Assembly (NCBI RefSeq): GCF_004348735.1
Contig: NZ_SMKT01000013.1
Span: 1-64,000 of the forward strand
DNA length: 64,000 bases
Direction of reading: 5' to 3'
Source of the DNA: Actinomadura sp. KC06
GTDB lineage: Bacteria; Actinomycetota; Actinomycetes; Streptosporangiales; Streptosporangiaceae
Shown: positions 34,820 through 45,451 of the stretch, in pieces
Numbering within the stretch: the first letter of the stretch is position 1
How the letters are laid out: each line of letters opens with the position of its first letter
Notes under the pieces: generated by a model
The model's input: only the letters and a program-made list of their open reading frames with translations
Databases searched by the model: none
Told to the model about the DNA's origin: nothing
Position numbers and translations under genes: made by a program

Positions 34820-36888
34820 TGCTCGCAAGCATGCTGCTCGCCTCCGCGCCTCCGGCGCTGCGCAAACTCGACCCGCGTGTCATGTGGCGCAACCCGGTGA
34901 TGCTCCTGGTCGAGATCGGCGCGGTGTGGACGACGGTCCTGGCCGTCCTCGACCCGTCGGTGTTCGCGGTGCTGATCACGGCCTGGCTCTGGCTCACCGT
35001 GATCTTCGCGAACCTGGCCGAGGCCGTGGCGGAGGGACGCGGCAAGGCCCAGGCCGACACGCTCCGCAAGGCGAAGAAGGAGACCACGGCGCGGCGGCTG
35101 ACCGAGGCCGGGAGCGAGGAGACCGTCGCGGCGGCCGAACTGCGGCGCGGCGACCTCGTGGTGGTCGAGGCCGGGCAGATCATCCCCGGCGACGGCGACG
35201 TGATCGAGGGCATCGCCAGCGTGGACGAGTCGGCCATCACCGGCGAGTCGGCGCCGGTCATCCGCGAGTCCGGCGGCGACCGCAGCGCGGTCACCGGCGG
35301 GACCCGGGTGCTCTCCGACCGGATCGTCGTGAAGATCACGCAGAAGCCCGGCGAGTCGTTCGTGGACCGGATGATCGCGCTGGTGGAGGGCGCGTCCCGG
35401 CAGAAGACGCCGAACGAGATCGCGCTGAACATCCTGCTCGCCGCGCTGACGATCATCTTCCTGGTGGCGATCGCGAGCATGCAGCCGCTCGCGATCTACT
35501 CGGTGGCGAACAACCCCGGCGCGGACGGCGGCTTCGCGCTCGACGCGCACGGCGTGACCGGGATCGTGCTGGTCTCGCTCGTGGTGTGCCTCATCCCGAC
35601 GACGATCGGGGCGCTGCTGTCGGCGATCGGCATCGCGGGGATGGACCGGCTCGTCCAGCGCAACGTGCTGGCGATGTCGGGACGCGCCGTCGAGGCGGCG
35701 GGCGACGTCAACACGCTTTTGCTCGACAAGACCGGGACGATCACGCTCGGGAACCGGCAGGCGTCGGAGTTCGTCCCGGTCGGGGGCACGACCGGGGCCG
35801 AGCTGGCGGACGCGGCGCAGCTCTCCTCGCTGGCCGACGAGACGCCCGAGGGGCGCTCCGTCGTCGTCCACGCGAAGGAGGCATACGGGCTGCGCGAACG
35901 GCACCCGGGCGAGCTGGCGCATGCCGGATGGGTGCCGTTCACGGCGCAGAGCCGGATGTCCGGCGTGGACGTGGACGGACGGCGGCTCCGCAAGGGCGCG
36001 TCCGGCGCGGTCACCGACTGGGTCCGCGACCAGGGCGGGGACGTGCCGCACGCGCTCGCCGCCGTCGTGGACGGGATCTCGGCGTCCGGCGGGACCCCGC
36101 TGGTCGTCGCCGAGGCCCGGGACGGCGCGGCGGCGGGCCCGAAGGCACGGGTGCTCGGCGTCGTCCACCTGAAGGACGTCGTCAAGGCGGGCATGCGCGA
36201 GCGGTTCGACCGGATGCGCGCGATGGGCATCAAAACGATCATGGTGACCGGGGACAACCGGCTCACCGCGAAGGCCATCGCCGACGAGGCGGGCGTGGAC
36301 GACTTCCTAGCCGAGGCCCGCCCCGAGGACAAGATGGCGTTCATCAGGTCCGAGCAGGAGGGCGGACGGCTCGTCGCGATGACCGGCGACGGCACCAACG
36401 ACGCGCCCGCGCTCGCCCAGGCCGACGTCGGCGTCGCCATGAACACCGGCACCAGCGCCGCCAAGGAGGCCGGGAACATGGTCGACCTGGACTCCGACCC
36501 GACCAAGCTCATCGAGATCGTCGAGATCGGCAAGCAGCTGCTCATCACCCGGGGCGCGCTGACGACGTTCTCCATCGCCAACGACGTCGCCAAGTACTTC
36601 GCGATCATCCCGGCGCTGTTCGTCGCGCTGTTCCCGGGCCTGGACGCGCTGAACGTGATGCGGCTGTCCAGCCCGGAGTCGGCGATCCTGTCGGCCGTCG
36701 TGTTCAACGCGCTGATCATCGTGGCGCTGATCCCGCTGGCGCTGCGCGGCGTCCGGTACCGGCCCGGCTCGGCGTCCCGGCTGCTGAACCGCAACCTGCT
36801 GGTCTACGGGCTCGGCGGCGTCCTCGCCCCGTTCGCCGGGATCAAGCTCATCGACCTACTCGTCCAGTTCATTCCGGGGATCAACTGA
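34819..36888 (+). CDS. kdpB: potassium-transporting ATPase ATP-binding subunit KdpB
   Basis: 689-aa P-type ATPase that energises K+ uptake. The phosphorylation motif [15 protein letters not shown], the actuator loop [17 protein letters not shown], the K-G-A-S nucleotide-site motif, [10 protein letters not shown] and [20 protein letters not shown] are all intact. Overlaps kdpA and kdpC by TGATG on both sides, which points to tight stoichiometry. Confidence 0.97.
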   Translation: MLASMLLASAPPALRKLDPRVMWRNPVMLLVEIGAVWTTVLAVLDPSVFAVLITAWLWLTVIFANLAEAVAEGRGKAQADTLRKAKKETTARRLTEAGSEETVAAAELRRGDLVVVEAGQIIPGDGDVIEGIASVDESAITGESAPVIRESGGDRSAVTGGTRVLSDRIVVKITQKPGESFVDRMIALVEGASRQKTPNEIALNILLAALTIIFLVAIASMQPLAIYSVANNPGADGGFALDAHGVTGIVLVSLVVCLIPTTIGALLSAIGIAGMDRLVQRNVLAMSGRAVEAAGDVNTLLLDKTGTITLGNRQASEFVPVGGTTGAELADAAQLSSLADETPEGRSVVVHAKEAYGLRERHPGELAHAGWVPFTAQSRMSGVDVDGRRLRKGASGAVTDWVRDQGGDVPHALAAVVDGISASGGTPLVVAEARDGAAAGPKARVLGVVHLKDVVKAGMRERFDRMRAMGIKTIMVTGDNRLTAKAIADEAGVDDFLAEARPEDKMAFIRSEQEGGRLVAMTGDGTNDAPALAQADVGVAMNTGTSAAKEAGNMVDLDSDPTKLIEIVEIGKQLLITRGALTTFSIANDVAKYFAIIPALFVALFPGLDALNVMRLSSPESAILSAVVFNALIIVALIPLALRGVRYRPGSASRLLNRNLLVYGLGGVLAPFAGIKLIDLLVQFIPGIN

Positions 36889-37742
36889 TGAACGTCCTAC
36901 CGGGCTGGCTTCGCCGGCATCTCGCCGCGCTCCGCGCGCTGCTCGTCTTCACCGCCGTCCTGGGCGTCCTGTATCCGCTGGCCGTCACGGCCGTCGCCCA
37001 GCTCCCCGGCCTCAAGGACCGGGCCGACGGGTCCTACGTCAGCGCCAACGGCAGACAGGTCGGCAGCGAGCTGATCGGCCAGTCGTTCACCGACGCGGAA
37101 GGGAACCCGCTCAAGCAGTACTTCCAGAGCCGTCCGTCCGCTGCGGGCGACGGCTACGACCCGACCGCGACGTCAGCGAGCAACCTCGGCCCCGAGGACA
37201 TCGTCGACAGGGGCGGCGAGCAGAGCCTGCTCAGCCTGGTCTGCTCCCGCAGCAAGGAGGTCGGGGAGCTGAACGGGGTGGACGGCTCGCGCCCGTACTG
37301 CACCAAGAGCGGGGTCGGGGCCGTCCTGTCCGTCCAGCCGACCACCGGTCGGCCGGCCAGGGTGATCAGCGTCAACCAGCCCTGCCCGGCCGTGCCGTTC
37401 ATCGCCGAATACGGGGGCGTCAAGGTGGAGTGCGCCGCGCCGGGCCAGGACCCGCGCGCCGGGAAGATCGTGCCGATCCGGGGAAGCGCCCCGGCCGAGC
37501 CCGCCGTCCCGCCGGACGCCGTCACCGCGAGCGGCTCCGGCCTCGACCCGCACGTCTCCGTCGCCTACGCCGATCTTCAGGCGCGGCGCGTCGCGGAGGC
37601 GCGGGGCGTCCCGGTCGGCACGGTCCGGAAGCTGGTCGACGGCGCGACCACCGGGCGTGCGCTCGGCTTCATGGGGCAGCCGGCGGTGAACGTCCTGCAG
37701 CTCAACATCGCCCTGGACAAGGCCGCCCCCTACCGGGGCTGA
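36888..37742 (+). CDS. kdpC: potassium-transporting ATPase subunit KdpC with a Cys-rich insertion
   Basis: 284 aa against about 190-225 for typical KdpC. The N-terminal helix (ALLVFTAVLGVLYPLAVTAV) and the conserved blocks GQSFTDAEGNPLKQYFQSRP, SASNLGP and the end VNVLQLNIALDK are normal. Residues about 108-203 carry an insertion with four Cys (119, 138, 166, 182), absent from E. coli KdpC. The soluble domain of KdpC faces outside, so two disulfides could form. The operon and motifs leave no doubt on identity. Confidence 0.94.
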   Translation: MNVLPGWLRRHLAALRALLVFTAVLGVLYPLAVTAVAQLPGLKDRADGSYVSANGRQVGSELIGQSFTDAEGNPLKQYFQSRPSAAGDGYDPTATSASNLGPEDIVDRGGEQSLLSLVCSRSKEVGELNGVDGSRPYCTKSGVGAVLSVQPTTGRPARVISVNQPCPAVPFIAEYGGVKVECAAPGQDPRAGKIVPIRGSAPAEPAVPPDAVTASGSGLDPHVSVAYADLQARRVAEARGVPVGTVRKLVDGATTGRALGFMGQPAVNVLQLNIALDKAAPYRG

Positions 37743-37755
37743 GAGGATGGAGAGC

Positions 37756-40323
37756 ATGGCCAGAGGGCAGCTCCGCATCTACCTGGGGGCCGCCCCGGGG
37801 GTCGGGAAGACCTACGCCATGCTGGCGGAGGCGCGGCGGCGGCAGGAGCGCGGCACCGACGTCGTCGTCGGCTACGTCGAGACGCACGGCCGTCCGCGCA
37901 CCGCTGCCCTCCTCGACGGCCTTGAGGTCCTGCCGCGCGCCACGACGACGCACCGGGGCGCCGAGTTCACCGAGCTGGACGTGCCCGCCGTCCTGCGCCG
38001 CGCCCCCGACGTCGTGCTGGTGGACGAGCTCGCCCACACCAACGTCCCCGGCGGCCGCCACGACAAGCGCTGGCGGGACGTCGAGGAGATCCTCGACGCC
38101 GGGATCGACGTGATCACGACCGTGAACGTCCAGCATCTGGAGTCGGTCAACGACGTCGTGGAGAACATCACCGGGGTGCCGCAGCGCGAGACCGTCCCGG
38201 ACGAGGTGGTCCGCAGCGCCGGGCAGGTCGAGCTGGTCGACATGGCGCCGGAGGCGCTGCGCCGCCGGATGGCGCACGGCAACGTCTACACGCCCGAGAA
38301 GGTCGACGCCGCCCTCTCCAACTACTTCCGCGTCGGGAACCTCACGGCGCTGCGCGAGCTGGCGCTGCTGTGGCTCGCGGGCAAGGTGGACGAGCAGCTC
38401 GACCGGTACCGCACCGACCACGGCATCGGCGGCACCTGGGAGGCGCGGGAGCGGATCGTCGTCGCGCTGACCGGCGGGCCGGAGGGCGAGACGCTGCTGC
38501 GCCGCGCGACCCGCATCGCCGCCCGGTCCAAGGGCGCCGACCTGCTCGCCGTGCACGTGACGCGCGGCGACGCGCTGAGCGGCGCCCTCAGTGGTGCACA
38601 GGCCCGCGACCTGGCCCGGCAGCGGGAGATCGTGGAGGGGCTCGGCGGCACGTTCCACCAGGTCGTCGGCGACGACATCCCGCGCGCCCTGCTCGACTTC
38701 GCGCGGGCCGTCAACGCGACGCAGCTCGTCCTCGGCATCTCCCGGCGGGGCAGGCTCGCGCAGCTCCTGCGGCCGGGGATCGGGGTGACGACCACCGCGC
38801 TGTCCGGGACGATCGACGTCCACATGGTCACCCACGACCAGGCCAGGCAGGGCATCCGCCGGACGGTCCGCGACCAGGGCCTGTCGGCGCGCCGCCGCGC
38901 CGCCGGGTTCCTGGTCGCGGCGGGCGGGCTGCCGCTGCTGACGTTCGGGCTGACGGAGGCGCGCCCGGCGCTGTCGCTGCCGTCCGACATCCTGTTCTTC
39001 CTGGCGGCCGTCGTCGGGATCGCGCTGGTCGGCGGGATGTGGCCCGCGCTGTTCACCGCGGTCGCCGGGTTCCTGCTGCTCAACTGGTTCTTCACGCCGC
39101 CGCTCTACCGGTTCACCGTCGCCGAACAGGAGAACCTCATCGCGCTCGCGGTGTTCGTGCTGGTCGGCGTCGGCGTCAGCATGGTCGTCGACCACGCGGC
39201 GCGGCGGTCGCGGGAGGCGGCGAAGCTCGGGAGCGAGGCCGGGCTGCTGTCCGCGCTCGCCGGGAACGTGCTGCGCGGCGAGCGCGCACTGGACACCCTG
39301 CTCGGACGGATGCGCGAGACATTCGGGCTGACGTCGGTGACGCTGCTGGAACGTCCCGTGCCCGCCACGCCCGACAGCCACGGCGACCCGGCCGACTGGC
39401 GGATCGTCGCGACGGTCGGCGGGCGTCCGTGCACCTCGCCCGGCGAGGGCGACACCGAGATCCCGGCGGGCGACGGCCTGACGCTGGCGATCCGCGGCCG
39501 TCCGCTCCCGGCGGGGGACCGGCGGGTGCTGGAGGCGTTCGCCGTCCAGGCGGCGGGCGCGCTGCGCCAGCAGCGGCTGGAGGCGGAGGCCGAACGGGCC
39601 CGGCCCCTGGAGGAGGCCGACAAGATGCGGACCGCGCTGCTCAACGCCGTCAGCCACGACCTGCGCACGCCGCTGGCCTCGGCGAAGGCCGCCGTCGACA
39701 GCCTCGGCACAACCTCGGTCGACTGGACGCCGGAGGAGCGCGCCGAGCTGCTCGACACCGCCGCCCAGTCCCTCGACCGGCTCGACCGGCTGGTCGCCAA
39801 CCTGCTCGACATGAGCCGCCTGCAGGCCGGCGTGCTCGGCATCGCCGCGCAGCCCATCGCGCTGGACGAGATCATGCCGCGCGCCCTGGACGACATCGGC
39901 GACACCGGGGACCGCGTGACCGTCCGGCTCGATCCGCGGTTGCCGGAGGTGACCGCCGACCCGGCGCTGCTGGAGCGCGTCCTGGTCAACCTGGTCGAGA
40001 ACGCGCTGCGGCACAGCCCGCCGGACGAGCCCGTCCTGATCACCGCCGGGGCCATCAAGGACCGGGTCGAGCTGCGGATCGCCGACCGCGGCCCCGGCGT
40101 CCCGCCCGCCGACCGGGAGCGGATCTTCCAGCCGTTCCAGCGGCTCGGCGACCGCGACAACCACACCGGCGTCGGGCTCGGCCTGGCGCTCGCCCGCGGC
40201 CTCACCGAGGCGATGGGCGGCGAGCTGGTCCCCGAGGACACCCCGGGCGGCGGCCTCACCATGATCGTCGCCCTGTCCGTCCACAAGCGGGGGCCCGTCC
40301 ATCCGAAGGGGGAGGCGCTGTGA
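37756..40323 (+). CDS. kdpD: sensor histidine kinase KdpD
   Basis: About 855 aa. Order: KdpD N-terminal domain with a Walker A (LGAAPGVGKTYAMLAEARRR), a universal-stress-like domain (about 240-360), four membrane helices of the DUF4118 type (about 380-480), GAF, then H-box ALLNAVSHDLRTPLASAKAA and HATPase (NLVENALRHS, DRGPGVP, GVGLGLALARGL). It senses low K+/turgor and phosphorylates KdpE. ATG 37756 has GAGAGG at 9 nt; ATG 37747 is too close to it. The 3' end overlaps kdpE by GTGA. Confidence 0.95.
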   Translation: MARGQLRIYLGAAPGVGKTYAMLAEARRRQERGTDVVVGYVETHGRPRTAALLDGLEVLPRATTTHRGAEFTELDVPAVLRRAPDVVLVDELAHTNVPGGRHDKRWRDVEEILDAGIDVITTVNVQHLESVNDVVENITGVPQRETVPDEVVRSAGQVELVDMAPEALRRRMAHGNVYTPEKVDAALSNYFRVGNLTALRELALLWLAGKVDEQLDRYRTDHGIGGTWEARERIVVALTGGPEGETLLRRATRIAARSKGADLLAVHVTRGDALSGALSGAQARDLARQREIVEGLGGTFHQVVGDDIPRALLDFARAVNATQLVLGISRRGRLAQLLRPGIGVTTTALSGTIDVHMVTHDQARQGIRRTVRDQGLSARRRAAGFLVAAGGLPLLTFGLTEARPALSLPSDILFFLAAVVGIALVGGMWPALFTAVAGFLLLNWFFTPPLYRFTVAEQENLIALAVFVLVGVGVSMVVDHAARRSREAAKLGSEAGLLSALAGNVLRGERALDTLLGRMRETFGLTSVTLLERPVPATPDSHGDPADWRIVATVGGRPCTSPGEGDTEIPAGDGLTLAIRGRPLPAGDRRVLEAFAVQAAGALRQQRLEAEAERARPLEEADKMRTALLNAVSHDLRTPLASAKAAVDSLGTTSVDWTPEERAELLDTAAQSLDRLDRLVANLLDMSRLQAGVLGIAAQPIALDEIMPRALDDIGDTGDRVTVRLDPRLPEVTADPALLERVLVNLVENALRHSPPDEPVLITAGAIKDRVELRIADRGPGVPPADRERIFQPFQRLGDRDNHTGVGLGLALARGLTEAMGGELVPEDTPGGGLTMIVALSVHKRGPVHPKGEAL

Positions 40324-40985
40324 CGCGGGTCCTGGTCGTGGACGACGAGCCGCAGCTCCTGCGGGCCCTGCGCATCAACCTGCGCGCCCGCGACTACGAC
40401 GTGGAGGTCGCCGCCGACGGCACGACCGCGCTCCGCCAGGCGGGCGCGTCGCCGCCCGACCTGGTCGTCCTCGACCTCGGGCTGCCCGACATCCCGGGCG
40501 TCGACGTCATCCACGGGCTGCGCGGCTGGACGCAGGTGCCGATCATCGTCCTGTCCGGACGGGCCGGCAGCCAGGACAAGGTCGAGGCGCTGGAGGCGGG
40601 CGCCGACGACTACGTCACCAAGCCGTTCGACATCGAGGAGCTGGTCGCCCGCATCCGCGCCGTGTCCCGCCGCGTGCCCGCGACCGGCGAGGTGTCGCGG
40701 GTGGACGTCGGCGATCGCACCGTCGATCTCGCGGGCAAGACGGTCAGCGGCGGCGTCCGCCTGACCCCGACCGAATGGCATCTGCTGGAGATCCTGATCC
40801 GCAATCCCGGCAAGCTGATCAGCCAGCAGCAGCTCCTCACGACGGTCTGGGGCCCGTCCTACCGGCGCGAGACCCACTACCTGCGCCAGTACATGGCGCA
40901 GCTCCGCCGCAAGCTCGAAGCCGACCCCGCCCACCCGAAACACCTGCTCACCGAGCCCGGGATGGGCTACCGCTTCCAGCCGTGA
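40320..40985 (+). CDS. kdpE: response regulator KdpE
   Basis: 221-aa OmpR-type regulator. Receiver: VLVVDDEPQLLRALRINLRA (acidic pair), phospho-Asp in LVVLDLGLPDIPGVDV, Thr/Ser in IVLSGR and Lys in YVTKPFDIEELVARI; winged helix with LTPTEWHLLEILIRNPGKLI and GMGYRF end. It would activate the kdp operon. The last gene of the operon. Confidence 0.95.
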   Translation: MTRVLVVDDEPQLLRALRINLRARDYDVEVAADGTTALRQAGASPPDLVVLDLGLPDIPGVDVIHGLRGWTQVPIIVLSGRAGSQDKVEALEAGADDYVTKPFDIEELVARIRAVSRRVPATGEVSRVDVGDRTVDLAGKTVSGGVRLTPTEWHLLEILIRNPGKLISQQQLLTTVWGPSYRRETHYLRQYMAQLRRKLEADPAHPKHLLTEPGMGYRFQP

Positions 40986-41041
40986 ACCCGCATGCCTGAT
41001 CTCCGGGAGGAGGGAAGGAACCGGGCCGGGAGGTGGGGAGC

Positions 41042-42109
41042 GTGGAAAGGAAAGCCAAGGTCAAGGCATGCGCGGCGGTGGTCGCGGCGGGGGCGCTGGC
41101 GCTCGCCGGATGCAGCGGCGACGAGGGCGCGGGGACGACGGCCGCGCAGACGTCCGCCCCCGTCAGCGCCGGGTCGGCTGCGGATCTCCAGCAGCAGTAC
41201 GAGAAGGTCGTGGACGCCGTCCTGCCCTCGGTCGTGAAGATCCAGACCGACAAGGGCGAGGGGTCGGGGGTGGTCTTCGACGGCCAGGGCAACATCGTCA
41301 CCAACGCGCATGTCGTGGCCGGGGCGAACAAGATCCAGGTGACGGCGGCCAGCGGCGGCTCGCCGCTGGACGCCGAACCGGTGGGCGCGTTCGCGGCCGA
41401 CGACCTCGCCGTGGTCAAGGTGTCCGGCGGGTCGCTGCGCCCTGCGTCGTGGGGCGAGTCGGGCAAGGCGGAGGTCGGGCAGATCGTCCTGGCGATGGGC
41501 AACCCGCTGGGCCTCGCGGGAAGTGTCACGAACGGGATCGTGTCCGCGCTGCACCGGACGGTCTCGACCAAGGGCGAGGGCGACTTCCAGGGATCGACGA
41601 TCGCCGACGCCATCCAGACCAGCGCGGCGATCAACCCCGGCAACAGCGGCGGCGCCCTGGTCACGCTGAACGGCCAGGTGATCGGCGTGCCGACCGCCGC
41701 CGCGTCCGACCCGTCCATCGGCGCGCCGACGGCCGGGATCGGGTTCGCGACGCCGAGCGACACGGTGAAGCGGATCGTCCCGCAGCTCATCCGGTCCGGG
41801 AAGGTGTCGGACTCGGGGCGGGCGGCGCTCGGCGTGACGGTCCGGACGATCGTCGACCCGCAGAGCGGGCAGCGGTCGGCGGTCGCGGTCGTGGAGGTCC
41901 AGCGGGGCGCCGGCGCCGCGAAGGCGGGGATCGAGCCGGGCGACCTGATCCTGTCGGTGAACGGCACCGCCACGCCCGACCAGACGGCGCTGTCGTCGGT
42001 CCTCGCGACCCTCGAGCCGGGCGGCGTCGCGAACGTCGAGATCCAGAAGCCGGACGGGACGAAGAAGCGCGTCCAGGTGACCCTCGGCGAACTTCCCGGC
42101 GGCGGCTGA
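41042..42109 (+). CDS. HtrA/DegP-type serine protease lipoprotein
   Basis: 355 aa from GTG 41042 (GGGAGG at 9 nt; GTG 41033 abuts it). Lipobox L-A-G-C at Cys24 after a basic, hydrophobic signal, then a Thr/Ala/Gly linker. The chymotrypsin fold has the triad His in IVTNAHVV, Asp in DDLAVVKV and Ser in INPGNSGGALV. One PDZ domain follows (GAGAAKAGIEPGDLILSVNG). So it is a surface-anchored quality-control protease. It follows kdpE by 56 nt but probably has its own promoter. Confidence 0.92.
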   Translation: MERKAKVKACAAVVAAGALALAGCSGDEGAGTTAAQTSAPVSAGSAADLQQQYEKVVDAVLPSVVKIQTDKGEGSGVVFDGQGNIVTNAHVVAGANKIQVTAASGGSPLDAEPVGAFAADDLAVVKVSGGSLRPASWGESGKAEVGQIVLAMGNPLGLAGSVTNGIVSALHRTVSTKGEGDFQGSTIADAIQTSAAINPGNSGGALVTLNGQVIGVPTAAASDPSIGAPTAGIGFATPSDTVKRIVPQLIRSGKVSDSGRAALGVTVRTIVDPQSGQRSAVAVVEVQRGAGAAKAGIEPGDLILSVNGTATPDQTALSSVLATLEPGGVANVEIQKPDGTKKRVQVTLGELPGGG

Positions 42110-42129
42110 TTCCGCTCGACATCCTCGCC

Positions 42130-42158
42130 TGTACAGAGGTACAGTGTACATCGGTACA
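42130..42158. promoter_or_regulatory. double GTACA operator before the TetR-ABC operon
   Basis: Two adjoining palindromes: TGTACAGAGGTACA (42130-42143) and TGTACATCGGTACA (42145-42158); a further TGTACA lies at 42173-42178. They sit 30-60 bp before the TetR start and are its likely binding sites. Confidence 0.65.
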
Positions 42159-42188
42159 GCTTACTGAACGAATGTACAGGTGGTGGGG

Positions 42189-42857
42189 ATGGCAGCCGGG
42201 GAACGGGCCGAGGACCTGACCGGACGGGCCCGTATCAGGGACGCCGCGCTGGAGCAGTTCGCCCTGCGGGGCGAGAGGGGCGCGACCGTCCGCGGAATCG
42301 CCAAGGCCGCCGGGGTCTCGCCCGCGCTGGTCCAGCACCACTACGGGACCAAGGAGGCGCTGCGCCGGGCCTGCGACGACTACGTCATGCAGGTCCTCAC
42401 CGAGACCAAGAAGGACGCTCTCGCGGGAGGCATGGCCAGCCCCGGGTTCCTGGCGGTCGCCATGCGGACGGCCAGACCCGTCCAGCGGTACCTGGCGCGC
42501 GTCCTCACCGACGACTCCCCGGCCTCGCGCGCGCTGTTCGACGAGGCCGTCGCGTTCAGCGTGGACATGCTGGAAAAGGGAGCCCCCGGTCTCGCCAAGG
42601 CCAAGACCGACGATCTGCTCGCCTACTCGGCCGTCATGACCGCGATGAGCTTCGGCGTGATCGTCCTGCACGAACACCTGTCACGCGCGCTCGGCGGCGA
42701 CGTCCTGATGGGCGACGGCTATCCCCGGATGTCCCTCGCCATGCTGGACGTCTTCGACGACAGGCTCCTGTCGCCGGAGCTGGTCGACCAAGCGCGCGCC
42801 GCCGTCAAGAGCATGCTCGCCTCCGGCGAGCAGTCACCCAACGAGGAGAACCGGTGA
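42189..42857 (+). CDS. TetR family repressor of the ABC exporter
   Basis: 222 aa from ATG 42189 (GTGs at 42180/42183 are alternatives). Helix-turn-helix: [20 protein letters not shown] with [14 protein letters not shown]. The ligand domain is of the TetR_C type common with drug exporters. GTGA overlap with the ABC ATPase gene, so regulator and exporter form one autoregulated operon behind the double GTACA operator. Confidence 0.9.
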   Translation: MAAGERAEDLTGRARIRDAALEQFALRGERGATVRGIAKAAGVSPALVQHHYGTKEALRRACDDYVMQVLTETKKDALAGGMASPGFLAVAMRTARPVQRYLARVLTDDSPASRALFDEAVAFSVDMLEKGAPGLAKAKTDDLLAYSAVMTAMSFGVIVLHEHLSRALGGDVLMGDGYPRMSLAMLDVFDDRLLSPELVDQARAAVKSMLASGEQSPNEENR

Positions 42858-43762
42858 CCGAGAAGACGCCCCCCGTCGAGATCCGCGGCCTGGTCAAGAC
42901 CTTCGGCCAGACCCGCGCGCTGGACGGCCTGGACCTGACCGTCCGGCCGGGAGAGGTGCACGGCTTCCTGGGCCCGAACGGCGCGGGCAAGTCCACCACC
43001 ATCAGGGTCCTGCTCGGCCTGCTGCGCGCGGACTCGGGCACGGCCCGGCTGCTCGGCGGCGACCCCTGGCGGGACGCGACCGAGCTGCACCGCCGCCTCG
43101 CCTACGTCCCCGGCGACGTGACCCTGTGGCCGAACCTGTCCGGCGGCGAGGTGATCGACCTGCTCGGCAGGATGCGCGGCGGGACGAACCCGCGCCGCCG
43201 GGCCGAGCTGCTGGAACGCTTCGAGTTGGACCCGCGCAAGAAGGGCCGCGCCTACTCCAAGGGCAACCGGCAGAAGGTCGGGCTCATCGCCGCGCTGGCG
43301 TCCGACGCCGAGCTGCTGCTGCTGGACGAGCCGACCTCCGGCCTGGACCCGCTCATGGAGGAGGTGTTCCAGGAGTGCATCCGCGAGGAGCGGCGCGACG
43401 GGCGGACCGTCCTGCTGTCCAGCCACATCCTGTCCGAGGTCGAGGCGCTGTGCGACCGGGTGACGATCATCCGCAACGGCGCGGCCGTGGAGTCCGGCAC
43501 CCTGGACGAGCTGCGGCACCTGACCCGCACCTCGATCCACGCCGAGCTGGCCGCCCCGCCGGACGGCCTTCCGCTGCCCGGCGCCCATGACGTCCACATC
43601 GACGGCACCACGATCAAGTTCGAGGTCGACACGCCCCGGCTGGACGAGGCGCTGCGGCAGCTCACGGAGATCGGCGTCCGGAGCCTGACGAGCCGTCCGC
43701 CGACGCTCGAAGAGCTGTTCCTGCGTCACTACAAGGACGAGTTGGAAGAGGTCTCCAAATGA
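42854..43762 (+). CDS. ABC exporter ATP-binding protein
   Basis: 302 aa of the drug/polyketide exporter (DrrA-like) group. Walker [12 protein letters not shown], the ABC signature region [15 protein letters not shown] (S-K-G-x-x-Q), Walker [14 protein letters not shown] and the switch SSHILSEVE. The C-terminal 80 residues are the usual DrrA regulatory part. ATGA overlap with the permease. Confidence 0.92.
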   Translation: MTEKTPPVEIRGLVKTFGQTRALDGLDLTVRPGEVHGFLGPNGAGKSTTIRVLLGLLRADSGTARLLGGDPWRDATELHRRLAYVPGDVTLWPNLSGGEVIDLLGRMRGGTNPRRRAELLERFELDPRKKGRAYSKGNRQKVGLIAALASDAELLLLDEPTSGLDPLMEEVFQECIREERRDGRTVLLSSHILSEVEALCDRVTIIRNGAAVESGTLDELRHLTRTSIHAELAAPPDGLPLPGAHDVHIDGTTIKFEVDTPRLDEALRQLTEIGVRSLTSRPPTLEELFLRHYKDELEEVSK

Positions 43763-45414
43763 GCGGAGCGAACCGGGGGGTGCGGGGGGTCGTCCCCCCG
43801 CAAAGAGCACGGAGCGCGCTCGTCGGAACGGGCGGGCTGGTCCGGCTGATCCTGCGCCGCGACCGGTTCCTGCTCCCCGCCTGGGTGATCGTCCTCGCCC
43901 TCCTCCCGATGGGCTTCGTCGGGGCGACCGACAGCCTCTACCCGGAGGCCGCCGACCGGCTCAACTACGCGAACACGACCGGCACCAACCCGACGTTCCT
44001 CGCCCTCTACGGGCCGATGTACGACACCAGCCTCGGCAGCATCATCGCGCAGCGCTCCGGGTTCATCCCGGTCGTGGTCGGGATCATCAGCGCGCTGATG
44101 GTCGTCCGGCACACCCGCACCGAGGAGGAGGCCGGGCGCCGCGAGCTGCTCGGCGCCACCGTCACCGGGCGCGGCTCCGGCCTGGCCGCCGCGCTCATCG
44201 TGACGATGGCGGCGAACCTCGTCCTCGGCCTGCTGCTCGCCGCGGGCCTCACCTCCCAGGGCCTCCCGTTCGCCGGGTCGCTGGCCCTCGGGCTGCAGCT
44301 CGCCGCGGCCGGCTGCCTCTTCGCGGCCGTCGCGGGCGTCACGGCGCAGCTCAGCGAGGGTGCGGGCGCCGCCCGCGGGATCGCGCTCGCCGCGCTCGGC
44401 GTGGCGTTCGCCGTCCGGATGGCCGCCGACGTCGGCGGCGAGGGCAACGGCCTGTCGTGGCTGGGCTGGGTGTCGCCGTTCGGCTGGATCAACCGGCTGG
44501 AGGCCTTCGGCGGGGAACGCTGGTGGACGCTCGCGCTGGTCGCGGCGCTCATCGCCGTCCTGGTCGCCGCCGCCGCGGCGCTCCAGGCCCGCCGCGACGT
44601 GGGCGCCGGGATCCTGCCCCCGAGCCTCGGTCCGGCCGCCGCCGCGGAGCGGCTGTCGGGGCCGTTCGGGCTCGGCTGGCGGCTGCAGAGCCGTCCCCTG
44701 TACGGGTGGCTCGCCGGGTTCGTCGCGCTCGGCGTCGTCTACGGCGCGCTCGCCAAGGGCGTCCGGGGCATGGTCGAGGACAACCCCGACCTGGAGGAGA
44801 TCTTCACCAGGATCGGCGGGCAGTCCGGGATCACGGACGCCTACTTCGCCTCGGTGATGAGCATGCTCGGCCTGATCGTCGCCGCCTACGCGGTGTCCGC
44901 CGCGCTGCGGCTGCGGACCGAGGAGTCCGGGCAGCGCGCCGAGCCGCTGCTCGCCACCGCGACCGGACGGCTGCGCTGGGCGTCCAGCCATCTGGTGTTC
45001 GCGCTGCTGGGGCCCGCCGTCGCGCTGGCCGTCGCCGGGACCGCCGCCGGGCTGACGCACGGCCTGAACGCAGGCGACGTCGGCGGCGAGCTGCCCCGCG
45101 TCCTCGGCGCGGCGATGGCGCAGCTCCCGGCCGTGTGGCTGGTCGCGGCGATCGCGCTCGCGCTGTTCGGCGTGGCGCCGAGGCTCGCCGCGGGCGGCGC
45201 CTGGGCGGCGGTCGGCCTGTTCGGGCTGCTCACCCTCTTCGGGGCGAGCCTCGACCTGAACCAGCGGGTGCTGGACGTCTCGCCGTTCGCCCACATCCCG
45301 AAGATCGGGCAGGACTTCGCCGTCATGCCGCTGGTCTGGCTGGCCGCGATCGCCGCCGTCCTGGCCGTCCTCGGCATGGCCGGGTTCCGCCGCAGGGACC
45401 TCGCCATGCACTGA
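43759..45414 (+). CDS. ABC exporter permease (tetronasin/polyketide type)
   Basis: 551 aa with about 12 hydrophobic helices in two similar halves, e.g. [20 protein letters not shown] and the middle [20 protein letters not shown]. Both halves have the [15 protein letters not shown] / [20 protein letters not shown] motif typical of tetronasin-type ABC-2 permeases. The first 25 residues ([19 protein letters not shown]) are atypical and encoded by a G/C hairpin. Together with the ATPase it exports an unknown hydrophobic drug. Confidence 0.9.
   Translation: MSGANRGVRGVVPPQRARSALVGTGGLVRLILRRDRFLLPAWVIVLALLPMGFVGATDSLYPEAADRLNYANTTGTNPTFLALYGPMYDTSLGSIIAQRSGFIPVVVGIISALMVVRHTRTEEEAGRRELLGATVTGRGSGLAAALIVTMAANLVLGLLLAAGLTSQGLPFAGSLALGLQLAAAGCLFAAVAGVTAQLSEGAGAARGIALAALGVAFAVRMAADVGGEGNGLSWLGWVSPFGWINRLEAFGGERWWTLALVAALIAVLVAAAAALQARRDVGAGILPPSLGPAAAAERLSGPFGLGWRLQSRPLYGWLAGFVALGVVYGALAKGVRGMVEDNPDLEEIFTRIGGQSGITDAYFASVMSMLGLIVAAYAVSAALRLRTEESGQRAEPLLATATGRLRWASSHLVFALLGPAVALAVAGTAAGLTHGLNAGDVGGELPRVLGAAMAQLPAVWLVAAIALALFGVAPRLAAGGAWAAVGLFGLLTLFGASLDLNQRVLDVSPFAHIPKIGQDFAVMPLVWLAAIAAVLAVLGMAGFRRRDLAMH
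43782..43801. repeat. perfect G8/C8-type hairpin in the permease 5' end
   Basis: GCGGGGGG (43782-43789), loop TCGT, CCCCCCGC (43794-43801), starting 23 nt into the permease gene. The flanking GAGCGGAGCGAACC resembles dispersed repeats of high-GC actinomycetes. Confidence 0.7.
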
Positions 45415-45451
45415 CCCCTCCGGCTCGGCGCCGGCCCGTAGGATTGGGCTG

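Noticed and set aside
37702..40302. Open frame of 866 codons on the minus strand across kdpD
   Set aside because: Shadow of kdpD, with the usual low-complexity Arg/Gly/Asp composition.
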